Positions 27,389 to 36,542 of a stretch of DNA of 64,000 nucleotides are shown here, one piece after another (position 1 is the stretch's first letter; each line of letters opens with the position of its first letter). Under the pieces are notes generated by a model, which ran no database searches, had not been told where the DNA came from, and was given only the letters and a program-made list of their open reading frames with translations. A program made the translations under genes and the position numbers. The stretch is from Salegentibacter maritimus (GTDB lineage: Bacteria > Bacteroidota > Bacteroidia > Flavobacteriales > Flavobacteriaceae), in assembly GCF_016236915.1 (NCBI RefSeq), contig NZ_JAEHOK010000005.1:124001-188000 (forward strand), in the 5' to 3' direction.

Positions 27389-27872
27389 TGCCTGTATATT
27401 TTTAATTTTTTTTGGCGCTTTTGCCTTGTTTACTTCCTGTGATAAAAAACGGGTTTACGACGAATATCAGCCTATAACCGGAGGTTGGGAAAAAGATTCT
27501 AGCCTTGTTTTTAACCTGGGAGAATTAGACTCGTTACAAACTTATAACCTGTTTATAAATCTTAGGAATAATAAAGATTATAAATACAGCAATTTATTTT
27601 TGATTACCGAAATGCGTTTTCCGCAAGGAAAGGTAGTTACCGATACTTTAGAATATGAAATGGCAGCACCAGATGGAACCTGGCTTGGTACGGGTTTTGG
27701 TGATGTAAAAGAAAGCAAACTCTGGTATAAAGAGAATGTAAGTTTTACCGAACCCGGAGAATATAAAATTGCCATTAAACAGGCAATGCGTAAAAACGAC
27801 GAGGTAGAGGGAATAGAAAATTTAGAAGGAATTACCCACGTAGGTTTCAGGATTGAAAAAGACCTGCAATAA
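27381..27872 (+). CDS. gldH: Gliding motility lipoprotein GldH
   Basis: GldH is a lipoprotein required for gliding and chitin use in Flavobacterium johnsoniae and is associated with the type IX secretion machinery. The 163-residue protein starts MRNACIFLIFFGAFALFTSC (lipidated Cys20), followed by DKKRVYDEYQPI, the family's usual opening, and a beta-rich domain. The ATG at 27381 lies within the last eight bases of ricT, and PBP1A follows 12 bases after its stop. The ricT-gldH-PBP order is one I recall from other Bacteroidota. Confidence 0.88.
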   Translation: MRNACIFLIFFGAFALFTSCDKKRVYDEYQPITGGWEKDSSLVFNLGELDSLQTYNLFINLRNNKDYKYSNLFLITEMRFPQGKVVTDTLEYEMAAPDGTWLGTGFGDVKESKLWYKENVSFTEPGEYKIAIKQAMRKNDEVEGIENLEGITHVGFRIEKDLQ

Positions 27873-27884
27873 TATTTTATATAC

Positions 27885-30197
27885 ATGGCCGCAACAAAAA
27901 AGAAACAGCAAAAGACCAAAACCAGTAAAAGGCCTTATATTATTGGATTTTGGACTTTTTTTGGAATAGGATTTTTAGCTGTAGTTTTAATTTTTTTAAT
28001 GGCAGGTTGGGGTGCTTTTGGCAAGATGCCCAATTTTGAAGAGCTGGAGAACCCTGAAACTAATCTCGCTACCGAAATTTTCTCTTCAGATGGGGAAACC
28101 CTGGGGAAGTATTATAGCGAAAACCGTACGCCTATAAAATATGAAGACCTTCCAGATCATTTAGTGGAAGCCCTTGTTGCCACAGAAGACGAGCGTTTTT
28201 ATAAACATGCTGGGATAGATGCTAAAGGCACTATAAGAGCAGCAGTCTACCTGGGTACCCGTGGAGGTGCCAGTACCATTACGCAACAGCTTTCTAAATT
28301 ATTATTTACCGAACAGGTTTCAAATAACCCTTTTGCCAGGATTTTACAAAAAGTAAAAGAATGGATAATCGCTACCCGATTAGAACGCCAGTACACAAAA
28401 GAGGAAATTATTACCATGTATTTTAATAAATACGATTTTGTGTATCAGGCTGTTGGGATTCGTTCGGCTTCAAAAATTTACTTTGGTAAAGAAGCTAAAA
28501 ATCTTAACATAGAAGAATCAGCGGTATTGGTAGCAATGTTAAAGAATGCTGCTTTATACAATCCTGTACGTAGGCCCGAACTGGTAAAACAGCGTCGTAA
28601 TCAGGTTTTTGTTCAAATGTATAAAAACGGTTATTTGTCTGAGCAAGAAAAAGATTCACTTCAAAAATTACCCTTAAACCTTGATTTTTCCCCTGAGGGC
28701 CACGATGAAGGGATGGCAACCTATTTTCGTGTATACCTACAAGGCTTTATGAAAGACTGGATAGAAAAAAATCCAAAACCCGATGATACCGAATATAGCC
28801 TGTATCGCGATGGTTTAAAGATTTATACCAGTATAGATTCTAAGATGCAGCAGTATGCCGAAACTGCAGTAGAAAGACATATTTCACATTTGCAGAAGGA
28901 ATTTGACAGGCAAAATGAGAAAAACAGGACCGCACCTTTTAGAGATTTAAATCAGGAGCAAATTAATAATATTGTGAAAAGTGCTATGCGACGTTCTGTG
29001 AGATGGCGCGAAATGAAAGAGCAGGGTAAATCTGAGGAGACCATCCTGGCTTCTTTTGATAAAGAAACCAAAATGCGTGTCTTTTCCTGGGATGGGGTAA
29101 AGGATACCATTATGACTCCTAAAGATTCTATTTTTTATTATAAAGGCTTTTTACAGGCAGGTTTAATGTCTATGACACCGCAAACAGGGGAAGTAAAAGC
29201 CTGGGTTGGAGGTACTAACTTTAAACATTTTAAATACGACCATGTTAAACAGGGTAAGCGTCAGGTAGGCTCTACCTTTAAGCCTTTTGTGTATGCCACG
29301 GCAATAGACCAGCTAAAGCTTTCTCCCTGTGATATAATGCCTAAAAACAGGTTTACTATCGAAGCCGGTAAATATGGAAATGCAAAAGATTGGTCTCCAT
29401 CAAATGCTAATAGAAAATACGAGGGAATGATTAGTTTAAAGAATGCCCTTGCACAATCTGTAAATACGGTAACCGCCCGGCTTATAGATAGGACCGGACC
29501 AGGACCGGTAATAGATTTGATTAAAAAATTAGGCGTAGATACTGAAAACTTTTCTGAAGGTCCGGCAATTGCTTTGGGTACCGAAGACATGAGTCTTTTT
29601 GAAATGGTATCGGCATATAGCACTTTTGTAAATGAAGGGGTATATGTGAAACCGGTTATTGTAAACCGAATTGAAGATAAAAACGGAACGGTACTTTATC
29701 AACATGTTCCAGAAACCCGCGATGTGCTTAATAAAGAAGCGGCTTATGTAACGGTGAATATTTTAGAAGGAGTTACACAGTACGGTTCAGGGGTTCGTTT
29801 ACGTGGCACCTATGCCAAAGATTTTGCTCATTACAAACGCGGAGTAACCGGGTATCCATATGATTTTAAAAATCCTATAGCAGGTAAAACCGGGACCACG
29901 CAAAACCAAAGTGATGGCTGGTTTATGGGTATGGTACCTAATTTAGTGACCGGAGTTTGGGTGGGTGCTGAAGATAGAGCAGTTCATTTTCCTAGTTTAA
30001 CCTATGGGCAGGGTGCTACTATGGCATTACCAATTTGGGGGATGTATATGAAAGATCTTTATGCCGATGAGGAACTTGATGTATCAAAAGGTAATTTTCC
30101 AAAGCCCGATAATCTGTCTATACAGGTAGATTGTGAAGAATATAATGAGGAAAACCAATCTGAAACCGATAGTATCCCAGATGAACTTGATTTTTAA
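27885..30197 (+). CDS. Penicillin-binding protein 1A (bifunctional)
   Basis: Class A PBP with both peptidoglycan glycosyltransferase and transpeptidase activity. The 770 residues include an N-terminal membrane anchor (about 18-42), the glycosyltransferase motifs EDERFYKHAGID and GGASTITQQLSK, and the transpeptidase motifs STFK (in GSTFKPFVYATAID), SVN (AQSVNTVTAR) and KTGT (AGKTGTTQNQSDGWF). All catalytic residues are present. It lies in an operon-like run after gldH and ends with an acidic tail. Beta-lactam target. Confidence 0.96.
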   Translation: MAATKKKQQKTKTSKRPYIIGFWTFFGIGFLAVVLIFLMAGWGAFGKMPNFEELENPETNLATEIFSSDGETLGKYYSENRTPIKYEDLPDHLVEALVATEDERFYKHAGIDAKGTIRAAVYLGTRGGASTITQQLSKLLFTEQVSNNPFARILQKVKEWIIATRLERQYTKEEIITMYFNKYDFVYQAVGIRSASKIYFGKEAKNLNIEESAVLVAMLKNAALYNPVRRPELVKQRRNQVFVQMYKNGYLSEQEKDSLQKLPLNLDFSPEGHDEGMATYFRVYLQGFMKDWIEKNPKPDDTEYSLYRDGLKIYTSIDSKMQQYAETAVERHISHLQKEFDRQNEKNRTAPFRDLNQEQINNIVKSAMRRSVRWREMKEQGKSEETILASFDKETKMRVFSWDGVKDTIMTPKDSIFYYKGFLQAGLMSMTPQTGEVKAWVGGTNFKHFKYDHVKQGKRQVGSTFKPFVYATAIDQLKLSPCDIMPKNRFTIEAGKYGNAKDWSPSNANRKYEGMISLKNALAQSVNTVTARLIDRTGPGPVIDLIKKLGVDTENFSEGPAIALGTEDMSLFEMVSAYSTFVNEGVYVKPVIVNRIEDKNGTVLYQHVPETRDVLNKEAAYVTVNILEGVTQYGSGVRLRGTYAKDFAHYKRGVTGYPYDFKNPIAGKTGTTQNQSDGWFMGMVPNLVTGVWVGAEDRAVHFPSLTYGQGATMALPIWGMYMKDLYADEELDVSKGNFPKPDNLSIQVDCEEYNEENQSETDSIPDELDF

Positions 30198-30399
30198 ATC
30201 CTCTAGAGGTTTTAATTTTACTTGATTTATCTAACATTTTAAGAAGTATTTTTCGATACATAACTCGTGGTATTCCTCCAGGAGTTTTTGATTATTTATC
30301 AAAAATTAAGCGTTATTTATTAGAAAAATATAATCTGCAAGCTTAAAAGCATTGTAACAGCATTTTTATTTTCGTATTTTTCGGTAAAATTAAATACCG

Positions 30400-31101
30400 A
30401 TGATTAAAAAAACTGTAGCAAATGTAAAAGATGCTTTGCAGGGAGTAGAAGATGGTATGACGTTTATGCTGGGAGGGTTTGGCCTTAGTGGTATTCCTGA
30501 AAATGCCATTTCAGAATTAGTACGTCTTAATGTAAAAAATCTTACCTGTATTTCTAATAATGCCGGGGTAGATGACTTTGGCCTCGGACTTTTACTTCAA
30601 AAGAAACAAATAGATAAAATGATTTCTTCCTATGTGGGAGAAAACGATGAGTTTGAGCGCCAAATGCTTAGCGAAGAATTGGAAGTAGAACTTATTCCAC
30701 AGGGAACATTGGCCGCACGCTGCCAGGCTGCACAACAGGGCTTTCCCGCCATATATACACCCGCAGGTTACGGTACCGAGGTTTCGCAGTTTAAAGAAAC
30801 CCGCGAATTTGATGGGAAAATGTATGTTTTGGAAAGAGCTTTTAAAGCCAATTTTGCCTTTGTAAAAGCCTGGAAAGGTGATAAAGCCGGGAACCTTATT
30901 TTTAAAGGAACCGCACGAAACTTCAATCCTCTAATGTGTGGTGCTGCAAAAATTACGGTTGCCGAGGTAGAAGAATTGGTAGAGCCGGGAGAATTAGATC
31001 CAAATCAAATTCATATTCCGGGCATTTTTGTACAACGTATTTTTGAAGGAAAAAATTACGAAAAGCGAATAGAGAAGAGAACGGTGAGAAAAGTGAGTTA
31101 A
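30400..31101 (+). CDS. 3-oxoacid CoA-transferase subunit A
   Basis: Alpha subunit of a succinyl-CoA:3-oxoacid-type CoA-transferase, which moves CoA between an organic acid donor and acetoacetate or similar. The 233-residue protein has the glycine-rich [13 protein letters not shown] (oxyanion-hole region) and the [12 protein letters not shown] block typical of subunit A. Subunit B follows 127 bases downstream. The pair is used in ketone-body or short-chain acid metabolism; the exact acids are not readable from sequence. Confidence 0.92.
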   Translation: MIKKTVANVKDALQGVEDGMTFMLGGFGLSGIPENAISELVRLNVKNLTCISNNAGVDDFGLGLLLQKKQIDKMISSYVGENDEFERQMLSEELEVELIPQGTLAARCQAAQQGFPAIYTPAGYGTEVSQFKETREFDGKMYVLERAFKANFAFVKAWKGDKAGNLIFKGTARNFNPLMCGAAKITVAEVEELVEPGELDPNQIHIPGIFVQRIFEGKNYEKRIEKRTVRKVS

Positions 31102-31191
31102 GGGTTAAGGGTTAAAAGTGATTAGTTTTAGGCTTACATTAAGAAACTAATTCTAATTTGAAGCATATCTGTGCACTCTAATTATTAGACC

Positions 31192-31221
31192 ATTAACAAA
31201 TAACTAATTAACGAATAACTA
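31192..31221 (+). repeat. Two tandem 15-base repeats before subunit B
   Basis: ATTAACAAATAACTA (31192-31206) is followed directly by ATTAACGAATAACTA (31207-31221), 14 of 15 positions identical, seven bases before the ATG of the CoA-transferase B gene. It sits in the ribosome-binding region. Copy number may vary between strains. Confidence 0.6.
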
Positions 31222-31228
31222 GTAAAGG

Positions 31229-31882
31229 ATGTTAGACAAAGAAGGAATAGCAAAACGCATAGCCAAAGAGGTAAAAGATGGGTATTATGTGAATTTAGGA
31301 ATTGGAATTCCTACCCTGGTAGCCAATTTTGTACGCGATGATATAGAAGTAGAGTTTCAAAGTGAAAACGGAATTTTGGGAATGGGCCCTTTTCCTATAG
31401 AAGGTGAAGAAGATGCCGATTTGATTAATGCCGGAAAACAAACTATAACAGCCCTTCCCGGAGCAAGTTTTTTCGACTCTGCGATGAGTTTTGGAATGAT
31501 AAGAGGGCAGCACGTAGATCTAACAATTTTGGGAGCTATGGAAGTGGCCGAAAATGGCGATATTGCCAACTGGAAAATTCCGGGGAAAATGGTAAAAGGC
31601 ATGGGAGGTGCTATGGACCTTGTTGCCAGTGCCGAAAATATTATCGTGGCAATGATGCATACCAATAAAGCCGGCGCTTCAAAATTGCTTAAAAAATGTA
31701 GCCTGCCTTTAACAGGTGTTGCTTGTGTTACAAAAATTGTGACTAATCTTGCGGTTATTGAAGTTACCAAAGATGGCTTTAAGCTCCTGGAACGAGCTCC
31801 CGGAGTAAGTGTAGAAGATATTAAAAAAGCTACTGAAGGAAAGTTGCTGGTAGAAGGCGATATTCCTGAAATGGAAATATAA
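31229..31882 (+). CDS. 3-oxoacid CoA-transferase subunit B
   Basis: Beta subunit carrying the catalytic glutamate, here Glu46 in QSENGILGMGPFP, which forms the glutamyl-CoA thioester intermediate. The 217-residue protein also has NLGIGIPTLVANF and GGAMDLVASAENIIVAM, family blocks. It follows subunit A after 127 bases that include a tandem repeat just before the start codon. A long hairpin separates it from the convergent gene on the minus strand. Confidence 0.93.
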   Translation: MLDKEGIAKRIAKEVKDGYYVNLGIGIPTLVANFVRDDIEVEFQSENGILGMGPFPIEGEEDADLINAGKQTITALPGASFFDSAMSFGMIRGQHVDLTILGAMEVAENGDIANWKIPGKMVKGMGGAMDLVASAENIIVAMMHTNKAGASKLLKKCSLPLTGVACVTKIVTNLAVIEVTKDGFKLLERAPGVSVEDIKKATEGKLLVEGDIPEMEI

Positions 31883-31886
31883 GTAA

Positions 31887-31930
31887 CACCTGTTTTGGAA
31901 TGTTTAGAATTAAATCTTCCAAAACAGGTG
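31887..31930. terminator. Long hairpin between convergent genes
   Basis: CACCTGTTTTGGAA (31887-31900) pairs with its perfect complement at 31917-31930 across a 16-base loop. It lies between the stop codons of convergent genes (31882 and 31940). No T tract follows, but a 14-bp stem should stop or protect both transcripts. Confidence 0.65.
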
Positions 31931-31939
31931 CTAAGTTAT

Positions 31940-32305
31940 TTACGCATCTAAAAAAGAGGTAGACGTTTCTTTTATATTAACAAGAAAATCTATGGCCTCG
32001 TCTCTGGCAATAATTTCTCCGCGTGAATTGGCTTGAGAAAAATATTTGTACCAGCCAACACGATCTAAATTTTCCTCCAACATTTTCACTTCCTCCTTAG
32101 AAGGCATTTTCCAAACCGTGATATACCTGTAATCACTTCGGTAGGGAGTATGTTCATCATTTCGCGCCCATCCCATATTCTCTACGCCACGGGATTTCAT
32201 TTCTTTAATGCGCTCTTCCATATTTGTGAATACCTTACGGCGTTCTTCAACAGTGAGTTTTAACCATCTGCGGGTAACGTTCCACATTTCAATATACAAA
32301 TACAT
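31940..32305 (-). CDS. Conserved hypothetical protein (possibly DUF6616)
   Basis: A 121-residue soluble protein without signal peptide. It begins MYLYIEMWNVTRRWLKL and has a pattern of alternating strands and helices compatible with a ferredoxin-like alpha/beta barrel. I associate this size and opening with DUF6616 but am not sure. It stands alone, convergent with the CoA-transferase genes. No catalytic motif is visible and no function can be given. Confidence 0.65.
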   Translation of the reverse strand: MYLYIEMWNVTRRWLKLTVEERRKVFTNMEERIKEMKSRGVENMGWARNDEHTPYRSDYRYITVWKMPSKEEVKMLEENLDRVGWYKYFSQANSRGEIIARDEAIDFLVNIKETSTSFLDA

Positions 32306-32413
32306 ATCTCTAGGTTTTATTGGTTGTACTTAAAGTTAGGAAATATTTGATGGATAATCCTTTAGCTTAGGTTAAAATACTATAGAATATGATTAAACTC
32401 ATACTTCAAAAAA

Positions 32414-33130
32414 TTATGAAACACTTATAACTTCTGAAGCCTGTAATAAATTTTCCTGGCGCAGCTTTAAAACAACCTGGGCAATAGCAAGTACATCTTT
32501 CTCGCAATAATCGACAATACGAGCTATATCTTTTTCAATGTAAAATACATCCCTTACATCGCTACCCGAAATATCATCTTTTGGAGAAGGTATTTTTAAT
32601 ACATTGGTCAATAATTTTAGGGAAGTATAATGTTTATAATCTCCAAACTTCCAGAGTTCTAAAGTATCTAGATGTGGTACTTCCCAGGGCTTTTTTCCGC
32701 TTAAATTAAGTTTTGTGGGTAGTGGCAAGTTATGAATTAGCATTCTACGCGCAATAAATGGAAAATCGAATTCTTTCCCATTGTGGGCACAAAGTAGGTG
32801 CTGAGGTTTTGAAAAATGCTCTTCTAATAATAACGAAAACTCTTGTAGTAAGTCTCTTTCTTCCCCTTTAAAAGTGGTAAGCCTAAAGGATCTGTTTTTA
32901 TTTTTAAAATTAAAAAAGCCTACCGAAATACAAACAATTTTTCCAAATTCTGCCCAAATCCCGGCGCGGTCATAAAACTGCTTTGCAGTAAAATCATCTT
33001 TGCGTTGGTATTGGGTTTTTGATTCCCAGAGCAATTTTTTTTCTTCATCAAGATCGTTGAAATTTTCAAATTCGGGCACCGTCTCAATATCAAGAAAAAG
33101 AATATGCTCCAGTTTAATTTTTTGCAGCAT
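32414..33130 (-). CDS. DEDD-family 3'-5' exonuclease
   Basis: A stand-alone 3'-5' exonuclease with the RNase H-like fold, of the polymerase B-associated type. The 238-residue protein has Exo I FLDIETVPE (catalytic Asp and Glu), Exo II HNGKEFDFPFIARR (Asp) and Exo III DYCEKDVLA (Tyr and Asp). All four acidic residues are there. Its ATG lies 17 bases inside the end of the preceding serine hydrolase gene, so the two are likely cotranslated. The natural substrate is not known. Confidence 0.85.
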   Translation of the reverse strand: MLQKIKLEHILFLDIETVPEFENFNDLDEEKKLLWESKTQYQRKDDFTAKQFYDRAGIWAEFGKIVCISVGFFNFKNKNRSFRLTTFKGEERDLLQEFSLLLEEHFSKPQHLLCAHNGKEFDFPFIARRMLIHNLPLPTKLNLSGKKPWEVPHLDTLELWKFGDYKHYTSLKLLTNVLKIPSPKDDISGSDVRDVFYIEKDIARIVDYCEKDVLAIAQVVLKLRQENLLQASEVISVS

Positions 33131-34268
33131 TGTTTAGCATTTTATAAGTCTCATCAATATACTTATAGAAATCGGGTGCGTGCTCTTCATCTTCTTCTTT
33201 TTTAATCAGGTTTTCCCCCAATCTTACAATAATCAAATCATCTTCAGGTATTACAATAACATACTGCCCTCGAATACCACGCATATAAAAAATATCTTTG
33301 TTTTTATAATCGCTAAGCCAAAAACCATAGCCATATTGCGGGCTATCTTTAAAACGGGGTTTAATAGATTTCTCTACAAAGTCAGGATCCAGAAGCTGTT
33401 CTTCGTTCCACATACCCTGGTTTTTATAAAGTTTCCCAAAACGTGCAAAATCCCGGGCATTGGAAGCTATACAGCAATAGGCTTTTTCCATCCCGCTCTC
33501 CTCGCTGTCTAATTGCCATAAAGCATCTTGTTGCATTTGCATGGGCTTCCAAAAACTATCGCTTAAATATTGTGAAAGTTTTTCTCCCGTGGCTTTTTCT
33601 ATAAGCATACCCAGTAAAATAGTGTTTCCGCTAAGGTATTTAAAGCTTTCTCCTGGAGTTTCTGTTACTTCAAGGCGTAATACCAGTTCGCGAATATTTT
33701 CATCAAAATAGGCACGGGCAGTCATCCCAAAGGGGTTGTAATAATTTTCGTTCCAATTTAAGCCTGAAGACATGGAGGCTAAATCACCTACTTTTAGCTT
33801 AGGTGTAAACTGTGGAAAGAAGTCGGCTACCGGTTGCTCCAAACTTTTTATATACCCGTCTTTAATGGCTTTTCCCAATAATGCAGCAACAATGCTTTTG
33901 GCCATAGAAAACGAATTGGTTTTAGAACCTGGCCCATATTCCTGAAAGTATTTTTCGAACCAAATGCTGTCGTTTTTTATAATTAGGAATGCGGCGGTTT
34001 CCAGCTCTTCGTTTAGCTCGGCAAGATTTTCTGTAGGGGTAACCGAGTTATAATTTGGGTGTTCTGGCCAGGTGCCTGTTTCGGAGCCGGCTTCAATAAG
34101 CCTGTTTTCAAAATGTGGATAATCATCTATAAAAGCTGTATTATGGCCTTGAAAATAGGTGGTTTGAATGCCGCGGAAAATATAACCAAAATCGAATATA
34201 ATAAGAATTACGATGGCTATGGAAAGGGTGAGAATTACCGAACCAATAATTTTTAAAAATCTAATCAT
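33114..34268 (-). CDS. Serine hydrolase (beta-lactamase/class C PBP family)
   Basis: A 384-residue membrane-anchored or secreted protein of the AmpC/PBP4*-like family. The N-terminal hydrophobic segment (about 5-25) targets it to the periplasm. The nucleophile motif is SMAK (FSMAKSIVAALLG) and a second motif is YLSGN at the place of the class C Tyr-x-Asn; the third KTG-like motif is not clear (RGIRGQYV). Such proteins are esterases or D-aminopeptidases as often as lactamases. It overlaps the exonuclease gene by 17 bases. The substrate is unknown. Confidence 0.85.
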   Translation of the reverse strand: MIRFLKIIGSVILTLSIAIVILIIFDFGYIFRGIQTTYFQGHNTAFIDDYPHFENRLIEAGSETGTWPEHPNYNSVTPTENLAELNEELETAAFLIIKNDSIWFEKYFQEYGPGSKTNSFSMAKSIVAALLGKAIKDGYIKSLEQPVADFFPQFTPKLKVGDLASMSSGLNWNENYYNPFGMTARAYFDENIRELVLRLEVTETPGESFKYLSGNTILLGMLIEKATGEKLSQYLSDSFWKPMQMQQDALWQLDSEESGMEKAYCCIASNARDFARFGKLYKNQGMWNEEQLLDPDFVEKSIKPRFKDSPQYGYGFWLSDYKNKDIFYMRGIRGQYVIVIPEDDLIIVRLGENLIKKEEDEEHAPDFYKYIDETYKMLNNAAKN

Positions 34269-34280
34269 AGGATTAAGGGT

Positions 34281-34757
34281 TTAGAACATGGAAAGTTGTG
34301 AAGAATTATTTTCGTGGTTTAAAAGCCATTGCTTACGTGATAATCCACCTGCATATCCGGTTAGGGAATCGTCACTGCCAATTACGCGATGGCAGGGAAT
34401 TACTATCCAGAGCGGATTTTTTCCGTTTGCCGAAGCTACTGCCCGTATTGCCTTTTCGTTACCCAGCTTTCTGGAGAGTTCAAGGTAACTACAGGTTTTT
34501 CCAAAAGGAATTTCGTTAAGCGCTTTCCAAACTTTTTGCTGAAAAGCAGTGCCTTTGGGGTTAAGCTTTAAGCTGAATTCTTTAAGATCTCCTTTAAAAT
34601 AATCGTTTAATTCTTGAACTGCCAATTGAAAAAAAGGAGGTATTTCTGTTGAAGTTGGAATTTCTTCATCCAGGATTTGAATTGCCGTTATTCCCGCTTC
34701 GTCTCCACTAATGCTGGCCGTTCCCAGCGGAGTTTTCAGAAATATCTGATGTGGCAT
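34281..34757 (-). CDS. ogt: Methylated-DNA-protein-cysteine methyltransferase
   Basis: Repairs O6-alkylguanine by transferring the alkyl group to its own cysteine. The active site is IPCHRVIG with the accepting Cys, preceded by the helix-turn-helix FQQKVWKALNEIPFGKTCSYLELS that binds DNA; an N-terminal ferredoxin-like part is also present. About 158 residues. I chose the ATG at 34757; another at 34772 adds five residues. Either start lies inside the last 50-65 bases of the CNNM gene upstream, an unusually long overlap. Confidence 0.94.
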   Translation of the reverse strand: MPHQIFLKTPLGTASISGDEAGITAIQILDEEIPTSTEIPPFFQLAVQELNDYFKGDLKEFSLKLNPKGTAFQQKVWKALNEIPFGKTCSYLELSRKLGNEKAIRAVASANGKNPLWIVIPCHRVIGSDDSLTGYAGGLSRKQWLLNHENNSSQLSMF

Positions 34758-35835
34758 CTGCGTCTTCCTCATTGTCTTTCCTTTGAATTAACCCAAGGCG
34801 TTTTGCTCTTTTTTCCCAGTTTTGGCGTGCCAGCATCTGCATATCTTCAATACTATCACTTTCATCCATAATTTCAAGGCCTAAAAGCGTTTCAATAATA
34901 TCTTCCATGGTTACCAGGCCAACCGTATTTCCAAATTCATCTACAATCATGGAGATATGCCCTCTTTTTTGAACAAAATTCTCAAAAAGTTCGGGTATTG
35001 GGGTGTCTGCCGCACTCATAAAGATTTCTCTTTTTAAAGAGCTTAAAGGCTCTGGCCCCCTATCATCAATCATTTGTTCCAGCACATCATCTTTTAATAT
35101 GAATCCTGTTACATTGTTGGTTTGGTTCTTATAAACAGGAATCCTGGAGAATTTAAGGTTTTTATGGGTTCTGTGAAACTCTTCTATGCTGGTATCTTCA
35201 TTTTCAATAATAGCAACAGAATAGGGCGTCATTACATCTTTTGCTTTAACCGATTTAAATACCAGGAGGTTTTTAATAACCGTTGTTTCACTTTCATCAA
35301 AAACACCTTCTTCCTCGGCAGCATCTGTAATTGCAGCAAATTCTTCGCGATTCATAGACGAAACATGGGCCGATTTCCCTATTAACTTAGTGGTAAGCAT
35401 CATAAACCAAAGTATCCCGGTGTATTGCAGCGGGAAGATCATTATTTTAAGGGTTTTTGCCGTGAAATTTCCTAAAGATTGCCAATAGGTTGCACCAATG
35501 GTTTTAGGGATTATTTCAGAAAGAATCAAGATAGCCATGGTCATAATTGCAGATACTATTCCCACTGCATTGCCACCATCGCCATAAATTTTTTCTGCCT
35601 GTACCCCCACCAAAATAGCACCAACAGTATGGGCAATAGTATTAACAGTTAATATGGCAATTAAGGGTTTGTCTATATCCTGCTTAAAATTTGCCAGAGT
35701 TGTAGCGTATGCTTTTCCTTCTTTATTTTTAATTTTTATATAAGAAGGGGTTACACTCAATAAAGCTGCTTCCAGGATAGAACACATAAAAGAAAAGAAG
35801 ATGGAAAGAACAGCAAATAAAATTAGTAATCCCAT
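34708..35835 (-). CDS. CNNM/hemolysin family membrane protein with CBS domains
   Basis: An integral membrane protein of the CNNM/CorC family, implicated in magnesium or cation export. The DUF21/CNNM membrane domain spans about residues 1-180 with the conserved SILEAALLSVTPSYI, followed by two CBS domains (about 195-325; VMTPYS and PVYKNQTNNVTGFILKDD). The C-terminal transporter-associated domain of larger members is missing; the protein is 375 residues from the ATG at 35835. A TTG at 35895 would add a stretch with no sense. Its end overlaps ogt. Confidence 0.88.
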   Translation of the reverse strand: MGLLILFAVLSIFFSFMCSILEAALLSVTPSYIKIKNKEGKAYATTLANFKQDIDKPLIAILTVNTIAHTVGAILVGVQAEKIYGDGGNAVGIVSAIMTMAILILSEIIPKTIGATYWQSLGNFTAKTLKIMIFPLQYTGILWFMMLTTKLIGKSAHVSSMNREEFAAITDAAEEEGVFDESETTVIKNLLVFKSVKAKDVMTPYSVAIIENEDTSIEEFHRTHKNLKFSRIPVYKNQTNNVTGFILKDDVLEQMIDDRGPEPLSSLKREIFMSAADTPIPELFENFVQKRGHISMIVDEFGNTVGLVTMEDIIETLLGLEIMDESDSIEDMQMLARQNWEKRAKRLGLIQRKDNEEDADATSDISENSAGNGQH

Positions 35836-35918
35836 ATTAGTTTTAAGGCTTGTTTGAAATACTAATTTAAAGATAATTCCTGCAAACAGGTACAAAGAAA
35901 TGATAAAACATCAAAAAC

Positions 35919-35944
35919 CGCCCCAATAGATAGAAATTGGGGCG
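35919..35944 (-). terminator. Terminator after the 35968-36447 gene
   Basis: CGCCCCAAT (35919-35927) pairs perfectly with ATTGGGGCG (35936-35944) over an eight-base loop. On the minus strand the stem is followed by GG and a run of five T's, a typical intrinsic terminator. Confidence 0.85.
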
Positions 35945-35967
35945 TAATAAGAGTTGTTTAGGAGGTT

Positions 35968-36447
35968 TTAAGCCGAAAGTTTTTCATTAATTATGCGCTG
36001 CCACTTCCTCGCAATAACCAAACTTTCTGATGCATTGTTGCGCTCATTTTCATTATTATCTTCATCATAAAAGATAATTTTGGTGAGTTTTTGATGTTTT
36101 TTGCTTTCTGAAATGTCTAAACTAACGCTTTTAATTAGTTTGTTGTTTTCAGGAAAAGTGCAAGAGTTTACTGTGCTACTTTTTACTTTAGTAAGGTCTA
36201 AAATTTTGTGTTGCATATTATTGGTAGGCTCTACAATAAGCAATTTATTTGCTTTGGTATCTAAGCCAAGTAATAGATTGGCCGAAACCTCAAAAGTGTC
36301 TGCGTTCAAGTTGTTTTGAGCACTTATGTTTTTAAGATTTTTTAGCCTGTTTTTTTCTTTGTTGTTTTGTTGCCAAATAAGGTATAGCACCGGCAGCATA
36401 AATAATGCTAAAAGGCCAAGGCCAATTAGTGTAGATACGGTATCCAT
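35968..36447 (-). CDS. Hypothetical single-helix membrane protein
   Basis: A 159-residue protein with one N-terminal membrane helix (about 7-25, LIGLGLLALFMLPVLYLIW) and a soluble domain that contains NLLLGLDTKANKLLIV and ends with a Trp-containing helix. It resembles small membrane-bound PH-like regulators in layout, but I cannot assign a family. It is a single gene, ending in a good terminator. No function can be given. Confidence 0.7.
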   Translation of the reverse strand: MDTVSTLIGLGLLALFMLPVLYLIWQQNNKEKNRLKNLKNISAQNNLNADTFEVSANLLLGLDTKANKLLIVEPTNNMQHKILDLTKVKSSTVNSCTFPENNKLIKSVSLDISESKKHQKLTKIIFYDEDNNENERNNASESLVIARKWQRIINEKLSA

Positions 36448-36542
36448 TTTTGTAAAATTTAGGTGATTTTTTATGTGTTTGCTCTGTTATAGAGCCAGAT
36501 ATGATTTACGAAAAAGCTTGAATTTTTCGGAAACCTGTATAA

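Noticed and set aside
30198-30230. CCTCTAGAGG palindrome after PBP1A as terminator
   Set aside because: The loop would be too small for the full stem and the T run is short; it could be chance.
31102-31130. Telomere-like GGGTTAAGGGTTAA
   Set aside because: Only two copies in an AT-rich gap; no array and no reason for a telomeric role in a bacterial chromosome.
33114-34268. Calling the serine hydrolase a resistance beta-lactamase
   Set aside because: It has SxxK and a Tyr-x-x-x-Asn-like motif but no clear KTG box; esterase or peptidase activity is as likely.
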